Part shown: one piece after another, positions 8,839-23,343 of the stretch
How the letters are laid out: each line of letters opens with the position of its first letter
How positions within the stretch are numbered: the first letter of the stretch is position 1
Source of the DNA: Streptomyces cucumeris
Lineage (GTDB): Bacteria; Actinomycetota; Actinomycetes; Streptomycetales; Streptomycetaceae
Reading direction: 5' to 3'
Assembly: GCF_024295805.1 (NCBI RefSeq)
Contig: NZ_JANCLX010000007.1
Span: 124,001-188,000, forward strand
Length of the DNA: 64,000 nucleotides
The notes under the pieces: model-generated
Databases searched by the model: none
Seen by the model: the letters and a program-made list of their open reading frames with translations, nothing else
Told to the model about the DNA's origin: nothing
Translations under genes and position numbers: made by a program

Positions 8839-9689
8839 TTATTCGGCCACGGCGCGCACCTCATCGGCCATTCGGGCAGCCGCCTCGACCAGCGAGGCCG
8901 CGTCCGGACCGTGCCGGAGCACCCCCCGGCTGACGCTCGGGACGACATTGCGGACCGCCGCGCCGAAGACCCCGGGGAGGTCGGCCGGGGTCGCCCCCTG
9001 CGCCCCGATGCCGGGGGCGAGCAGCGGTCCGTCGATCGTCAGCTCGGCGCCCGCCCGGGACGCCGCGGTGCCCAGCGTCGCACCGACGACCGCACCGAAG
9101 GAGCCGAGCCGCCCCTCGGCCGCCTCCGCGGCGTTCTCCGCCTTCAGCGACGCCAGCACCGAGGCGGCGACGGAGGTGCCGTCCGCGCGGACCGCGTGCT
9201 GCACCTCGGCGCCCTCCGGGTTGGAGGTCAGCGCCAGCGCGAACACCCCCGCCCCGCTCGCCCGGGCCGTGTCCAGCGCCGGGCGCAGCGAGCCGAAGCC
9301 GAGGTAGGGGCTGACGGTGACCGCGTCGGAGAACAGCGGGCTGCCCGGGTCCAGATAGGCGGCGGCGTACGCGCCCATGGTGGAGCCGATGTCACCGCGC
9401 TTGGCGTCCATGAGGACCAGCGCCCCGGCGGACCGGGCGTCGGCCACGGCCCGCTCCAGGACGGCGATCCCGCGCGAGCCGAAACGCTCGAAGAAGGCCG
9501 ACTGCGGCTTGAGGACGGCGACCCGCCCGGCGAGGGCGTCCACCACGGTGCGGGTGAACCGCTCCAGGCCCGCCACATCGTCCCCCAGGCCCCATTCGGC
9601 GAGCAGGGAGGCGTGCGGGTCGATCCCGACGCACAGCGGGCCGCGGGCGTCCATGGCGGCGCGCAGCCGGGCGCCGAACGGGGCGGTGG

Positions 9690-9693
<4 letters not shown>
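8839..9693 (-). CDS. pyrF: Orotidine 5'-phosphate decarboxylase, type 2
   Basis: Last step of UMP synthesis: decarboxylates OMP. The 284-residue protein starts at ATG 9693 (MTTAPFGARLRAAMD) with AAGGAG upstream; its ATG overlaps the pyrD stop (ATGA), so translation is probably coupled. The catalytic signature is the type 2 form, MDAKRGDIGST (95-105; Lys98 and Asp101), with VGIDPHASLL near the N-terminus. It is the last gene of the operon that begins at pyrR. No strong hairpin is evident directly after the stop. Confidence 0.96.
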
Positions 9694-10799
<1,106 letters not shown>

Positions 10800-10854
10800 G
10801 GTCTCTTTCTGGGAGGGGGTGAGGGCGAGGGACTCATGAGGAGGGCTCATGAAG

Positions 10855-10880
10855 AGGGGGACACCGGCCGGTGTCCCCCT
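10855..10880. terminator. Perfect 26-bp palindrome between carB and pyrD
   Basis: The half-site AGGGGGACACCGG is followed immediately by its complement, with no loop, eight bases past the carB stop and 55 before the pyrD start. As RNA it would form a long GC hairpin after losing a few central pairs. It lies inside the operon, so it may partially terminate, protect carB mRNA ends, or be a dimeric protein site. No U-tract follows. Confidence 0.6.
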
Positions 10881-10888
10881 CCCTCGCC

Positions 10889-14192
<3,304 letters not shown>

Positions 14193-14200
<8 letters not shown>

Positions 14201-15332
14201 GCTGGCCCTCCATCAGGGTGACGAAGCGGTCGAACAGGTACGCGGCGTCGTGCGGACCTGCGGCGGCTTCGGGGTGGTACTGGACGCTGAAGGCGGGGCG
14301 GTCGAGCAGCCGGAGCCCCTCGACCACGTCGTCGTTCAGGCAGACGTGGGAGACCTCGGCCCGTCCGTAGGGGGTGTCGGAGGGCGCGTCGAGCGGGGCG
14401 TCGACGGCGAAGCCGTGGTTGTGGGCGGTGACCTCGACCTTGCCGGTGGAACGGTCCTGCACCGGCTGGTTGATCCCGCGGTGCCCGTACTTCAGCTTGT
14501 AGGTGCCGAAGCCGAGGGCCCGGCCGAGGATCTGGTTGCCGAAGCAGATGCCGAACAGCGGGGTGCCGCGCTCCAGCACTCCGCGCATCAGCGAGACCGG
14601 GTGGTCGGCGGTGGCCGGGTCGCCCGGTCCGTTGGAGAAGAACACCCCGTCGGGGCTGACGGCGTAGATGTCCTCCAGGGTGGCGGTCGCGGGCAGCACG
14701 TGCACCTCGATACCGCGCTCGGCCATCCGGTGCGGGGTCATGCCCTTGATGCCGAGGTCGATCGCGGCGACGGTGAACCGCTTGGTGCCGGTCGCCGGGA
14801 CGACGTAGGTCTCGTCGGTGGCGACCTCGCCGCTGAGGTCGGCGCCCTTCATCTGCGGGGCGGCCTGCACCTTGGCCAGCAGCGTGGCCTCGTCGGCGAC
14901 CGCGTCACCGGAGAAGATGCCCACCCGCATGGCACCGCGCTCGCGCAGATGACGGGTGAGGGCGCGGGTGTCGATCCCGCTGATGCCGACGACGCCCTGG
15001 GCGGTCAGCTCCTCGTCCAGGGAACGGCGGGAGCGCCAGTTGGAGGGCGTACGGGCGGGGTCGCGCACCACATAGCCGGAGACCCAGATGCGCCGGGACT
15101 CGGGGTCCTCGTCGTTGACGCCGGTGTTCCCGATGTGGGGGGCGGTCATGACGACGACCTGGCGGTGGTAGGACGGGTCGGTCAGGGTCTCCTGGTAGCC
15201 GGTCATCCCCGTGGAGAACACCGCCTCGCCGAAGGTCTCCCCCACGGCCCCGTAGGCACGGCCACGGAAGGTGCGGCCGTCCTCCAGGACGAGTACGGCG
15301 GGGGTCCTGGCCCCCGGGGTGGAGGTCGTCAT
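14193..15332 (-). CDS. carA: Carbamoyl-phosphate synthase, small subunit
   Basis: Glutaminase subunit that releases ammonia for CarB. Start ATG 15332 ([20 protein letters not shown]) gives 379 residues; this ATG overlaps the stop of the PH-like gene upstream (ATGA). The N-terminal CarA-specific domain includes [14 protein letters not shown]. The class I amidotransferase domain has the nucleophile Cys263 in [11 protein letters not shown] and the His/Glu pair in QYHPEA. It sits in the pyrimidine operon rather than with arginine genes, as in other streptomycetes. Confidence 0.98.
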
Positions 15333-15916
15333 CGTGCGCCTTCCTGGTTGTGCTCGGTGTTCTTGACGGCCAGGGCCTCGACCCAGGCCCGGTGCTCTGC
15401 GGCATGGTCGGAGCGGAAACCGGAGTCGATCTCCCGGTCGCCGTGCCGCCAGGTGATGATCAGCAGCCCGCCCTCGGCGAGGACCTTGCCCGCGATGCCC
15501 TTGTCGAGCCGGGCGCCGAGGAGGCTCCCGGCCGGGATGAAGAAGTCCCGGGCCCCGGGGCGGACCACGCTCACCCCGGCGTCGGTGAGGGTCAGCTCGA
15601 CACGGCTGCGGGTGCCCAGGCCATGGGCCACGATCCGGTCCAGCCACTGCCCGGCGGTGGTCGAGCCGTGGTAGCGGCCGGCCAGCGAAAGCGTGGGCTC
15701 GCCGGGCTCGGCGGGTGCCTCGGGCAGCTCCGGCAGATCGCCCTGGAGGGTGCCGCGCCACCGCCAGCCCTCGCGCATCAGCCAGTAGACGAGCGCGATG
15801 ACCAGCAGCAGTCCGACGACCCAGCCGATCCGCGCGGCCCAGTCCGTCACGTCCTGCGACTTCTGGTCGGCGGCCAGGGCCGTGAGGCCCGCCGCCGGAT
15901 TGCTCAGAGGTGTCAC
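15329..15916 (-). CDS. Membrane protein with PH-like domain, in pyr operon
   Basis: A 195-residue protein from GTG 15916, locked into the operon by 4-nt overlaps at both ends (pyrC stop/its GTG; its stop/carA ATG). Residues 24-46 ([22 protein letters not shown]) form one transmembrane helix. The rest, from about residue 80 ([20 protein letters not shown]), has the beta-rich look of a bacterial PH-like domain ([35 protein letters not shown]). The same gene occupies this place in S. coelicolor (SCO1485, from memory). Function unknown. Its fixed position suggests translational coupling needs, or a link to pyrimidine metabolism at the membrane, where PyrD also works (inference). Confidence 0.88.
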   Translation of the reverse strand: MTPLSNPAAGLTALAADQKSQDVTDWAARIGWVVGLLLVIALVYWLMREGWRWRGTLQGDLPELPEAPAEPGEPTLSLAGRYHGSTTAGQWLDRIVAHGLGTRSRVELTLTDAGVSVVRPGARDFFIPAGSLLGARLDKGIAGKVLAEGGLLIITWRHGDREIDSGFRSDHAAEHRAWVEALAVKNTEHNQEGAR

Positions 15917-17211
15917 GCCAGCTTCCCGTCCACGACCGTCGCCCGGCCCCGCAGGAAGGTGTGCGTCACACGGCCCGGCAGTTCACGGCCCTCGTAGGGG
16001 GTGTTGCGGCTGCGGGAGGCGAAGCCCGCGGGGTTCACCACACCACGGTAAGCGGAGTCGAGCAGGGTGAGGTTGGCGGGCTCCCCGGCGGCGATGGGAC
16101 GGCCGTGGCCGGTGAGGCGGCCGATGACCGACGGGCGGTGCGACATCCGGTCGGCGACCCCCGCCCAGTCCAGCAGCCCGGTGTCCACCATCGTGTGCTG
16201 GACCACCGACAGCGCGGTCTCCAGGCCCACCATGCCCATGGCCGCTGCACCCCACTCGCAGTCCTTGTCCTCGTGCGGGTGCGGGGCGTGGTCGGTGGCG
16301 ACGCAGTCGATGGTGCCGTCGGCCAGAGCCTCGCGCAGCGCCATCACATCGGCCTCGGTGCGCAGCGGCGGGTTCACCTTGTAGACGGGGTTGTAGGACC
16401 GTACGAGCTCGTCGGTGAGGAGCAGGTGGTGCGGGGTGACCTCGGCGGTCACGTTCCAGCCCTTGGACTTGGCCCAGCGGACGATCTCGACCGAGCCCGC
16501 GGTGGACAGGTGGCAGATGTGCACCCGGGAGCCGACGTGCGCGGCGAGCAGCACATCGCGGGCGACGATCGACTCCTCGGCGACGGCGGGCCAGCCGCCG
16601 AGGCCGAGCTCCGCGGAGACGATGCCCTCGTTCATCTGGGCACCCTCGGTGAGCCGGGGCTCCTGGGCGTGCTGGGCGATCACTCCGTCGAACGCCTTCA
16701 CGTACTCCAGGGCACGGCGCATGATCACCGCGTCGTCGACGCACTTGCCGTCGTCGGAGAAGACGCGCACCCCGGCGGCGGAGTCGCGCATGGCGCCCAG
16801 CTCGGCGAGCTTCTTGCCCTCCAGGCCGACGGTGACGGCGCCCACCGGCTGGACATCGCAGTAGCCGGACTCCTTGCCGAGCCGCCAGACCTGCTCGACG
16901 ACGCCCGCGGTGTCGGCGACCGGGAAGGTGTTGGCCATGGCGTGCACGGCGGTGAACCCGCCGACGGCGGCGGCCTTGGTGCCGGTGAGGACGGTCTCGG
17001 AGTCCTCGCGGCCGGGCTCGCGCAGATGGGTGTGCAGGTCGACGAGGCCGGGCAGCAGGATCTGTCCGGCGGCGTCGATCACGGTGGCACCGGCGGGGGC
17101 GTCCAGTCCGGTGCCGACGGCGGCGATGCGCTCACCCTCGATCAGCACGTCCTGCGGCTCGCCGCCGAGCACCTTCGCGCCGCGCAGCAGCGTCGTGTTC
17201 GTCTCGCTCAT
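15913..17211 (-). CDS. pyrC: Dihydroorotase
   Basis: Closes carbamoyl-aspartate to dihydroorotate, third step of UMP synthesis. 432 residues from ATG 17211, two bases after the pyrB stop. Metal-binding signature [12 protein letters not shown] (57-67; His60, His62) is present, and [15 protein letters not shown] near residues 304-318 holds the catalytic aspartate. The overall form is class I amidohydrolase as in Gram-positives. The stop overlaps the next gene (GTGA). Confidence 0.98.
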   Translation of the reverse strand: MSETNTTLLRGAKVLGGEPQDVLIEGERIAAVGTGLDAPAGATVIDAAGQILLPGLVDLHTHLREPGREDSETVLTGTKAAAVGGFTAVHAMANTFPVADTAGVVEQVWRLGKESGYCDVQPVGAVTVGLEGKKLAELGAMRDSAAGVRVFSDDGKCVDDAVIMRRALEYVKAFDGVIAQHAQEPRLTEGAQMNEGIVSAELGLGGWPAVAEESIVARDVLLAAHVGSRVHICHLSTAGSVEIVRWAKSKGWNVTAEVTPHHLLLTDELVRSYNPVYKVNPPLRTEADVMALREALADGTIDCVATDHAPHPHEDKDCEWGAAAMGMVGLETALSVVQHTMVDTGLLDWAGVADRMSHRPSVIGRLTGHGRPIAAGEPANLTLLDSAYRGVVNPAGFASRSRNTPYEGRELPGRVTHTFLRGRATVVDGKLA

Positions 17212-17213
17212 GG

Positions 17214-18185
17214 TTACTTGCTCTCCTCGGTGCGGGCGGCGGCGACGGCGGACTCGTTCCCGCCGAGCAGCAGATACAGAACGGCCATGCGGATGGAGAC
17301 GCCGTTGGTGACCTGCTCCACGGCGGTGCAGCGGTCGGAGTCGGCGACCTCGGCGGTGATCTCCATCCCGCGGTTCATCGGGCCGGGGTGCATGACGATG
17401 GCGTGCTCGGGCATCCGGGCCATCCGGTCGCCGTCCAGGCCGTAGCGGCGCGCGTACTCCCGCTCGGTGGGGAAGAAGGCGGCGTTCATGCGCTCGCGCT
17501 GGACGCGCAGCATCATCACGGCGTCGGACTTGCCCACCACCGCGTCCAGGTCGTAGGAGACCTCACAGGGCCAGCTCTCGACACCGAAGGGGACCAGGGT
17601 CGGCGGGGCCACGAGGGTGACCTCGGCGCCCAGGGTGGCCAGCAGGTGGACGTTGGAGCGGGCCACCCGGCTGTGCAGGATGTCGCCGACGATGGTGATC
17701 CGGCGGCCCGCGAGGTCCTGGCCGGTGCCGGAGGTCAGATGGCGGCGCATGGTGAAGGCGTCCAGCAGCGCCTGGGTGGGGTGCTCATGGGTGCCGTCAC
17801 CGGCGTTGACGACCGAGCCGCCGATCCAGCCGGAGGTGGCCAGCCGGTGCGGGGCGCCGGAGGAGTGGTGGCGGATGACCACCGCGTCGGCGCCCATTGC
17901 CTCCAGGGTGAGCGCGGTGTCCTTCAGGGACTCGCCCTTGGAGACCGAGGAGCCCTTGGCGGAGAAGTTGATGACATCGGCGGAGAGCCGCTTGGCGGCC
18001 GCCTCGAAGGAGATGCGGGTGCGGGTGGAGTCCTCGAAGAAGAGGTTGACGACGGTACGGCCGCGCAGTGTGGGCAGCTTCTTGATCGGCCGGTCGGCGA
18101 GCCGGGCCAGTTCCTCGGCGGTGTCCAGGATCAGGACGGCGTCATCGCGCGAGAGGTCGGCGGCCGAGATGAGGTGGCGCTTCAT
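17214..18185 (-). CDS. pyrB: Aspartate carbamoyltransferase catalytic subunit
   Basis: Condenses carbamoyl phosphate with aspartate, the committed step of pyrimidine synthesis. 323 residues from ATG 18185 with GGAG upstream. The carbamoyl-phosphate motif [13 protein letters not shown] (49-61) and the [12 protein letters not shown] motif are intact; [12 protein letters not shown] near the C-terminus completes the active site. No pyrI regulatory subunit is nearby, so control is presumably through PyrR and nucleotide pools. The 139-bp gap to pyrR contains GC-rich repeats but no clear anti-terminator/terminator pair. Confidence 0.98.
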   Translation of the reverse strand: MKRHLISAADLSRDDAVLILDTAEELARLADRPIKKLPTLRGRTVVNLFFEDSTRTRISFEAAAKRLSADVINFSAKGSSVSKGESLKDTALTLEAMGADAVVIRHHSSGAPHRLATSGWIGGSVVNAGDGTHEHPTQALLDAFTMRRHLTSGTGQDLAGRRITIVGDILHSRVARSNVHLLATLGAEVTLVAPPTLVPFGVESWPCEVSYDLDAVVGKSDAVMMLRVQRERMNAAFFPTEREYARRYGLDGDRMARMPEHAIVMHPGPMNRGMEITAEVADSDRCTAVEQVTNGVSIRMAVLYLLLGGNESAVAAARTEESK

Positions 18186-18324
18186 CCGGATGCTCCGTGG
18201 GTGAAGGAGGTGTGCGGGCGTACGGGCGGGCGTGCGCTGGCCCGGTGGCGCGGGGGCGGCACCGGGGCGTGACGACGGCCGGTGCCCGGGATCGCCGGGT
18301 GCCGTGCCGCCGCCTCGGCGGGCG

Positions 18325-18933
<609 letters not shown>

Positions 18934-18944
18934 TCACGGGACGG

Positions 18945-18972
18945 ACCTTAAAGGACGTCGGATTTGCGCCAA
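18945..18972 (-). promoter_or_regulatory. Predicted pyrR operon promoter
   Basis: TTGGCG (18967-18972) and TAAGGT (18945-18950) on the minus strand, 16-bp spacer. It is the best match in the 196-bp pyrR-bldD gap and predicts a short leader ending in AAGGAGG. Confidence 0.5.
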
Positions 18973-18986
18973 TCACATTAGCAGGC

Positions 18987-18999
18987 GTGAGCGAGTCAC
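18987..18999. promoter_or_regulatory. BldD-like inverted half-sites upstream of pyrR
   Basis: GTGA-GCGAG-TCAC resembles the BldD box (AGTGA, spacer, TCACC half-sites). It lies about 15 bp upstream of the predicted pyrR -35 and about 40 bp upstream of the bldD -35. The assignment is by motif only. Confidence 0.35.
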
Positions 19000-19040
19000 C
19001 CGCCATCACCCCTGGCGGGAGCCCCTCCGCCTCGTTCGGC

Positions 19041-19079
19041 TTGACGAACCGAGATTACGCTGCGTAACCTCACAGTGAG
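19041..19079 (+). promoter_or_regulatory. Predicted bldD promoter with overlapping BldD site
   Basis: TTGACG (19041-19046), 18-bp spacer, TAACCT (19065-19070). The inverted repeat CTCAC-A-GTGAG (19069-19079) overlaps the end of the -10 and the expected start of transcription. GTGAG and CTCAC match BldD half-sites, and BldD is known to repress its own gene in S. coelicolor. Confidence 0.7.
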
Positions 19080-19105
19080 TTACCAGTCTTCGTCCGGGGA
19101 GCTTT

Positions 19106-19606
19106 ATGTCCAGCGAATACGCCAAACAGCTCGGGGCCAAGCTCCGCGCCATCCGCACCCAGCAGGGCCTCTCCCTCCACGGTGTCGAGGAGAAGTCCCA
19201 GGGCCGTTGGAAGGCCGTGGTGGTGGGATCGTATGAGCGCGGCGACCGCGCCGTGACCGTACAGCGTCTCGCCGAACTGGCCGACTTCTACGGCGTCCCG
19301 GTTCAGGAGCTGCTTCCGGGCACAAGCCCGGCCGGCGCCGCCGAGCCGCCGCCGAAGCTGGTACTGGACCTGGAGCGGCTGGCCCATGTGCCGGTCGAGA
19401 AGGCGGGCCCGCTCCAGCGGTACGCCGCGACGATCCAGAGCCAGCGCGGTGATTACAACGGCAAGGTGCTCTCGATCCGCCAGGACGATCTGCGCACCCT
19501 CGCCGTTATCTACGACCAGTCGCCCTCCGTGCTGACCGAGCAGCTGATCAGCTGGGGTGTGCTGGGCGCCGACGCCCGACGGGCCGTCCAGCACGAGGAC
19601 GTCTGA
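19106..19606 (+). CDS. bldD: Developmental master regulator BldD
   Basis: Represses sporulation genes during vegetative growth in streptomycetes when dimerised by tetrameric c-di-GMP. The 166-residue protein starts at ATG 19106 with GGGGAGC upstream. Residues 1-70 form the XRE-type HTH domain (AKLRAIRTQQGLSLHGVEEKSQ...VVVGSYERGDRAVTV). The C-terminal domain has the full c-di-GMP signature RGD-X8-RQDD: RGD at 114-116 and RQDD at 125-128. It reads rightward, divergent from pyrR, from a promoter overlapped by a BldD-like site. The gene is followed by a hairpin and then the anomalous G/C tract. Confidence 0.98.
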   Translation: MSSEYAKQLGAKLRAIRTQQGLSLHGVEEKSQGRWKAVVVGSYERGDRAVTVQRLAELADFYGVPVQELLPGTSPAGAAEPPPKLVLDLERLAHVPVEKAGPLQRYAATIQSQRGDYNGKVLSIRQDDLRTLAVIYDQSPSVLTEQLISWGVLGADARRAVQHEDV

Positions 19607-19630
19607 GCCACCTCAGACGCCGTCGGACGG

Positions 19631-19656
19631 CTTGGGGCCGACTAACCCACCCCAAG
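19631..19656 (+). terminator. Candidate bldD terminator
   Basis: CTTGGGG-N12-CCCCAAG, a perfect 7-bp stem 24 bases after the bldD stop. The sequence beyond it soon enters the homopolymer tract, so the true terminator region may be distorted. Confidence 0.4.
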
Positions 19657-19685
19657 CAGCAGAAAACAGCAGAAACGTGGCGCCC

Positions 19686-19778
<93 letters not shown>

Positions 19779-19795
19779 CGGCTCTGTATCGGTCA

Positions 19796-19813
19796 CGCCG
19801 CCCGGAGGCGGCG
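19796..19813 (-). terminator. Hairpin after nusB
   Basis: CGCCGCC-CGGA-GGCGGCG, a perfect 7-bp stem with a 4-nt loop, 25 bases past the nusB stop on the minus strand. It is a plausible end of the aro-efp-nusB transcripts. Confidence 0.5.
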
Positions 19814-19838
19814 TATGCGGCGCCTCAGCGCCAGTGCG

Positions 19839-20282
19839 TCACGCCGGGTGCTCGAGGTCGCGGCGCAGGCTCGGCTTCAGCTCCTTGAAGCGGCCCAGCA
19901 GACCGTTGACGAACGCGGGCGAGTCATCGGTGGAGAACTCCTTGGCGAGCTGCACCGCCTCGTCGATCACCACCGCGTCCGGCGTCTCGTCCTCCCACAC
20001 CAGCTCATACGCGCCGAGCCGCAGGATGTTCCGGTCGACGACCGGCATCCGGTCCAGCGTCCAGCCCACCGCATAGGTGGCGATCAGCTCGTCGATCCGC
20101 GCGGTGTACTGCGCGTACCCCTCGACGAGCTGCATCGTGTACTCGCTGACCGGAGGCTGCCGGTCGTCGGTCCGGGCGTGCCGTATCCAGTCCGCGAGGA
20201 CGGTCTGCACGGAGCTGCCACGCTGGTCGGCCTCGAAGAGAATCTGAAAGGCACGCTTACGGGCCTTGTTGCGGGCAGCCAC
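19839..20282 (-). CDS. nusB: Transcription antitermination factor NusB
   Basis: Binds boxA RNA with NusE (S10) to form antitermination complexes on rRNA operons. 147 residues from GTG 20282, two bases after the efp stop. The all-helical NusB fold is evident: ARNKARKRAFQILFEADQRG at the start, VDRNILRLGAYEL in the middle, and DEAVQLAKEF...FVNGLLGRF at the end. The efp-nusB pair is conserved in many Gram-positives. Confidence 0.97.
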   Translation of the reverse strand: MAARNKARKRAFQILFEADQRGSSVQTVLADWIRHARTDDRQPPVSEYTMQLVEGYAQYTARIDELIATYAVGWTLDRMPVVDRNILRLGAYELVWEDETPDAVVIDEAVQLAKEFSTDDSPAFVNGLLGRFKELKPSLRRDLEHPA

Positions 20283-20284
20283 GG

Positions 20285-20851
20285 TTAGTTGTTCACCCGA
20301 CCGAGGTACTCACCGGAACGGGTGTCAACCTTGATCTTCTCACCGGTGGTGATGAACAGCGGCACACCGATCTCGTAGCCGGTCTCCAGCTTCGCCGGCT
20401 TGGTGCCACCGGTGGAGCGGTCACCCTGGACGCCCGGCTCGGTGTACTCGATCACGAGCTCGACGGCCGCGGGCAGCTCGACGTAGAGCGGGTTGCCCTC
20501 GTACATCGCGACGACCGCTTCGAACCCCTCGAGCAGGTAGTTGGCGTTGTCACCGACCACCTCGGGGGTGATGTAGATCTGGTCGAACGTGTCCATGTCC
20601 ATGAACACGAAGCTCTCGCCGTCCTTGTACGAGAACTGCATGCCACGCTTGTCGACATTGGCCGTCTCGACCTTCACGCCGGCGTTGAAGGTCTTGTCGA
20701 CCACCTTGCCGGACAGCACGTTCTTGAGCTTGGTGCGCACGAAAGCAGGGCCCTTGCCGGGCTTGACGTGCTGGAACTCGACGACGGACCAGAGCTGGCC
20801 GCCTTCGAGCTTGAGCACCATGCCGTTCTTGAGGTCGTTCGTGGATGCCAC
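20285..20851 (-). CDS. efp: Elongation factor P
   Basis: Relieves ribosome stalling at polyproline stretches. 188 residues from ATG 20851 with three beta-barrel domains. The tip loop that reaches the peptidyl-transferase centre reads [10 protein letters not shown] with Lys33. The proline after PGKG is the actinobacterial form that has been reported to work with an unmodified lysine, and no modification gene (epmA/epmB, deoxyhypusine or rhamnosyl types) is adjacent. The domain III signature ([26 protein letters not shown]) is present. Many proline-rich proteins encoded in this window would depend on it (inference). Confidence 0.98.
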   Translation of the reverse strand: MASTNDLKNGMVLKLEGGQLWSVVEFQHVKPGKGPAFVRTKLKNVLSGKVVDKTFNAGVKVETANVDKRGMQFSYKDGESFVFMDMDTFDQIYITPEVVGDNANYLLEGFEAVVAMYEGNPLYVELPAAVELVIEYTEPGVQGDRSTGGTKPAKLETGYEIGVPLFITTGEKIKVDTRSGEYLGRVNN

Positions 20852-20927
20852 GGTTGCGGGATCTCCTGGACTGCAGCTGATGGAGACCAGAAAGATGCGG
20901 CGCGCCGTTCGTCAGCCGGAGCCGAGG

Positions 20928-22043
20928 CTAGAGCGCGAGCAGCTCTTTGGTCGTGATGGTGAGTAGCTCGGGTCCGCCGTCCGCCTCGGGGCGGACGACG
21001 AGCGTGTCGTCGATCCGGACACCGCCCCGGCCCGGGAGGTGGACCCCCGGCTCGACGGTGACCGGCACACAAGCGTCCAGTTTACCCATGGCCGACGGCG
21101 CGAGCCGAGGGTCCTCGTCGATTTCCAGGCCCACACCGTGTCCGGTACGGGGTTCCAGCCCGTCTCCGTAGCCCGCCGCGTCCAGCACCTGGCGGGTCAC
21201 CCGGTCCACGTCCCGGTAGGCCGTACCCGGCACCAGAGCCTCCCGTCCAGCCCGCTGAGCGGCGAAGACGAGGTCGTAGAGCTCGACCTGCCAGTCCGCG
21301 GGCGAGGGGCCGATGACGAACGTCCGTCCCACCTGACAGCGGTAGCCGCGGTAGTCCGCACCCAGGCAGATGCTGAGGAAATCCCCCTCCTCGACCCGCC
21401 GGTCGGTGGGCAGATGCCCGGCCCGTCCGGCGTTCGGCCCGGCGGCCACCACGGTGGGGAAGGCCGGTCCGTCCGCGCCGTGATCCACCAGCCGGCGCTC
21501 CAGCTCCAGCGCCAGATGGCGCTCGGTCCGGCCCACCAGGATCGATTCCAGCAGCTCACCGAGGGCCTGATCGGCCAGCTCCCCGGCGATCCGCAGCCGG
21601 GAGATCTCCTCGTCGTCCTTGATCAGCCGTAGCTGTTCCACCGCCCGGCCGAGATCGGCCAGCAGCAGCTTGGGAGCCGCGCAGCCGAGCGCCCGGTGCC
21701 GGGCGACGGTCAGATCGTGCTCCTCCACCGCCAGTGACTCGGCGCCGTCGGCCGCGGCCAGATCGGCGGCGGCCGCGGCCGGGTCGCCGTCGGCTCCGGG
21801 CAGCATCAGCAGCCGCAGATCCTCCGGATGCGAGGGGTTCCCCACCCCCCAGCCCGGGGCCGCCGGGGTCTCGGCCGCCACCAGCACATCCTGGGCCGGG
21901 CCCAGGAGCAGCACGGCTCCGGGCGGCGCGACACCGCACAGATAGCGCACATTGGCCGGCCGGGAGACCAGCGCGGCGCCGTTCCCGGCCGTGGCGCACT
22001 GGTCGCGCAGACGGGCACGGCGCACGGCGTACACCTCGGACAT
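20928..22043 (-). CDS. M24 aminopeptidase P-like protein, probable pseudoenzyme
   Basis: A 371-residue pita-bread-fold protein from ATG 22043, upstream of efp (position of SCO1492, often named peptidase). The N-terminal creatinase-like domain (1-135) and C-terminal M24 domain (140-371) are present, with PNAGRAGH (203-210), TGHGVGLE (300-307) and VEPG (330-333). Active M24 enzymes bind two metals through Asp, Asp, His, Glu, Glu. Here the first Asp is Cys226 ([11 protein letters not shown]), the second is Gln237 (RCQVGRTF) and the last Glu is Asp345 (GGVRIDDT); His302 and Glu331 remain. The HE step reads ID/E (309-310). Classical two-metal peptidase activity is therefore unlikely. A creatinase-like metal-free reaction or a binding role is possible. 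The gap to efp is 76 bases. Confidence 0.9.
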   Translation of the reverse strand: MSEVYAVRRARLRDQCATAGNGAALVSRPANVRYLCGVAPPGAVLLLGPAQDVLVAAETPAAPGWGVGNPSHPEDLRLLMLPGADGDPAAAAADLAAADGAESLAVEEHDLTVARHRALGCAAPKLLLADLGRAVEQLRLIKDDEEISRLRIAGELADQALGELLESILVGRTERHLALELERRLVDHGADGPAFPTVVAAGPNAGRAGHLPTDRRVEEGDFLSICLGADYRGYRCQVGRTFVIGPSPADWQVELYDLVFAAQRAGREALVPGTAYRDVDRVTRQVLDAAGYGDGLEPRTGHGVGLEIDEDPRLAPSAMGKLDACVPVTVEPGVHLPGRGGVRIDDTLVVRPEADGGPELLTITTKELLAL

Positions 22044-22125
22044 GACCCCGAGCGTACGCAGGGTCGCGCGCCGCGGCCGGTCGAGCGGGGCCGTATGGGC
22101 GGCGCCCGCCGGAGCGCCGCGCGGG

Positions 22126-23052
22126 CTACCAGGTGGGCGGGCTCGCGATGGACCGGGCGACGACCTCGTCCAGCATCCGCGCGGTGGTCTCCACGTCATG
22201 GGTGGAGTTGTCGATGATCGGCAGCCCGGAGCCGTACCAGCCGGCCATCCGGCCGTGGATCCGGGCCACTTCGTCGTCGCTGAGGCGGCGGTTGCCGCTG
22301 CGCTCCGCGTTCCGCTCCAGCACGATCTCCAGACCGGGCAGCACCACCACGGGCAACAGACCGGGGCCGACATGGCGCTTCCAGCCGCCGAGCCCGACGA
22401 CCGGGCGGTCCGGGAAGACCGCGTCGTCGAGGATGCAGGAGATGCCGTTGGCCAGGAAGTTACGGGCGGCGAAGCCGCAGGTGCGGCGGGCCAGCCGGTA
22501 CTGCGCCTCGGAGTTCTCGTTCCACCCCGACTGCGGATTGGCGAATCCGGAGCGCACCCATTCGCGGACGTCGTCCAGGCTGATGTGGGCGGTGGGCACC
22601 CGCCGGCGGTCGGCCCAGTGGCGGGCGACCGTCGTCTTGCCCGCTCCGGCCGGGCCGATCAGCAGCACCGCCACCGCGGTCTGCGAGGCATCGGGCATCG
22701 TCTGGTCGTGCGAGGGGTGCGGCAGCGGCACCGGACCGCCGGGCGGCAGCTGGACATGGCCGGTGACACCCCCGGTCTCGGCGGACGGCGGCGCCACGGA
22801 GGGGGCCGCCGCCTGCGGGACCGGCGGCGGTATCTGCGGGGGCGGGCCCTGGTGGACGGGGGGCTGCGGCGGCGGGACCTGGTGTGCGGGCGGGCCCGGA
22901 TGGGCGGGCGCCGGGGGCACCGGCGGAACGGGAGGGTTCGGGTGCGGGCCCGGGTGGTGGCCCGCGCCCTGGGCCCAGCCTCCGTCCCGCGGTCCGGGCC
23001 CCTGCCCCGGTCCGTGGGGCGGTGGCAGCGGAGCTCCCACTGCGTGCTGCAT
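22126..23052 (-). CDS. P-loop ATPase/kinase with proline-rich N-terminus
   Basis: A 308-residue protein from ATG 23052. Residues 8-115 are almost wholly Pro/Gly/His and probably disordered. A compact kinase-like domain follows: Walker A GPAGAGKTT (133-141), then RRVPTAHISLDDVREWVRSG, DDAVFPDRPVV, and RNAERSGNRRLSDDEVARIHGRM, the layout of small nucleotide/shikimate-type kinases and Zeta-like P-loop proteins. The substrate is unknown. It lies between aroB and the M24 homologue, upstream of efp. Its proline runs would be efp clients (inference). Confidence 0.85.
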   Translation of the reverse strand: MQHAVGAPLPPPHGPGQGPGPRDGGWAQGAGHHPGPHPNPPVPPVPPAPAHPGPPAHQVPPPQPPVHQGPPPQIPPPVPQAAAPSVAPPSAETGGVTGHVQLPPGGPVPLPHPSHDQTMPDASQTAVAVLLIGPAGAGKTTVARHWADRRRVPTAHISLDDVREWVRSGFANPQSGWNENSEAQYRLARRTCGFAARNFLANGISCILDDAVFPDRPVVGLGGWKRHVGPGLLPVVVLPGLEIVLERNAERSGNRRLSDDEVARIHGRMAGWYGSGLPIIDNSTHDVETTARMLDEVVARSIASPPTW

Positions 23053-23254
23053 CCGGTGGCACTCCGTCTCGTACAGGCAAGTCCGGCAACTGTCGCGTAG
23101 CGAGGCGGCGGTGAGGCCGCTCCTACCGAACGGTACCTGGCCCGACGGCCGCTGTGTGAACGGCGGACAAACCTGTTGCGTGCCCGGTACACCGCGTCTG
23201 CCAGGCGATTCCTCTCCGGGAGGCCGTGGCCGCGGACTTCCGGGACGGAAATCG

Positions 23255-23285
23255 CCGGAGCCCGCGGCGGTGCCGCGGGCTCCGG
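23255..23285 (-). terminator. Strong hairpin after aroB
   Basis: CCGGAGCCCGCGG-CGGTG-CCGCGGGCTCCGG is a perfect 13-bp stem with a 5-nt loop, 59 bases past the aroB stop. It probably ends the aroC-aroK-aroB transcript. The rest of the 291-bp gap holds no gene that I can support; the promoter of the P-loop gene should lie in it. Confidence 0.75.
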
Positions 23286-23343
23286 TGGCCGTGTCCGCCG
23301 CGGGGCGAGGCGGTGGTGGTCCACACCCGCCCGGCGGCCCGGC

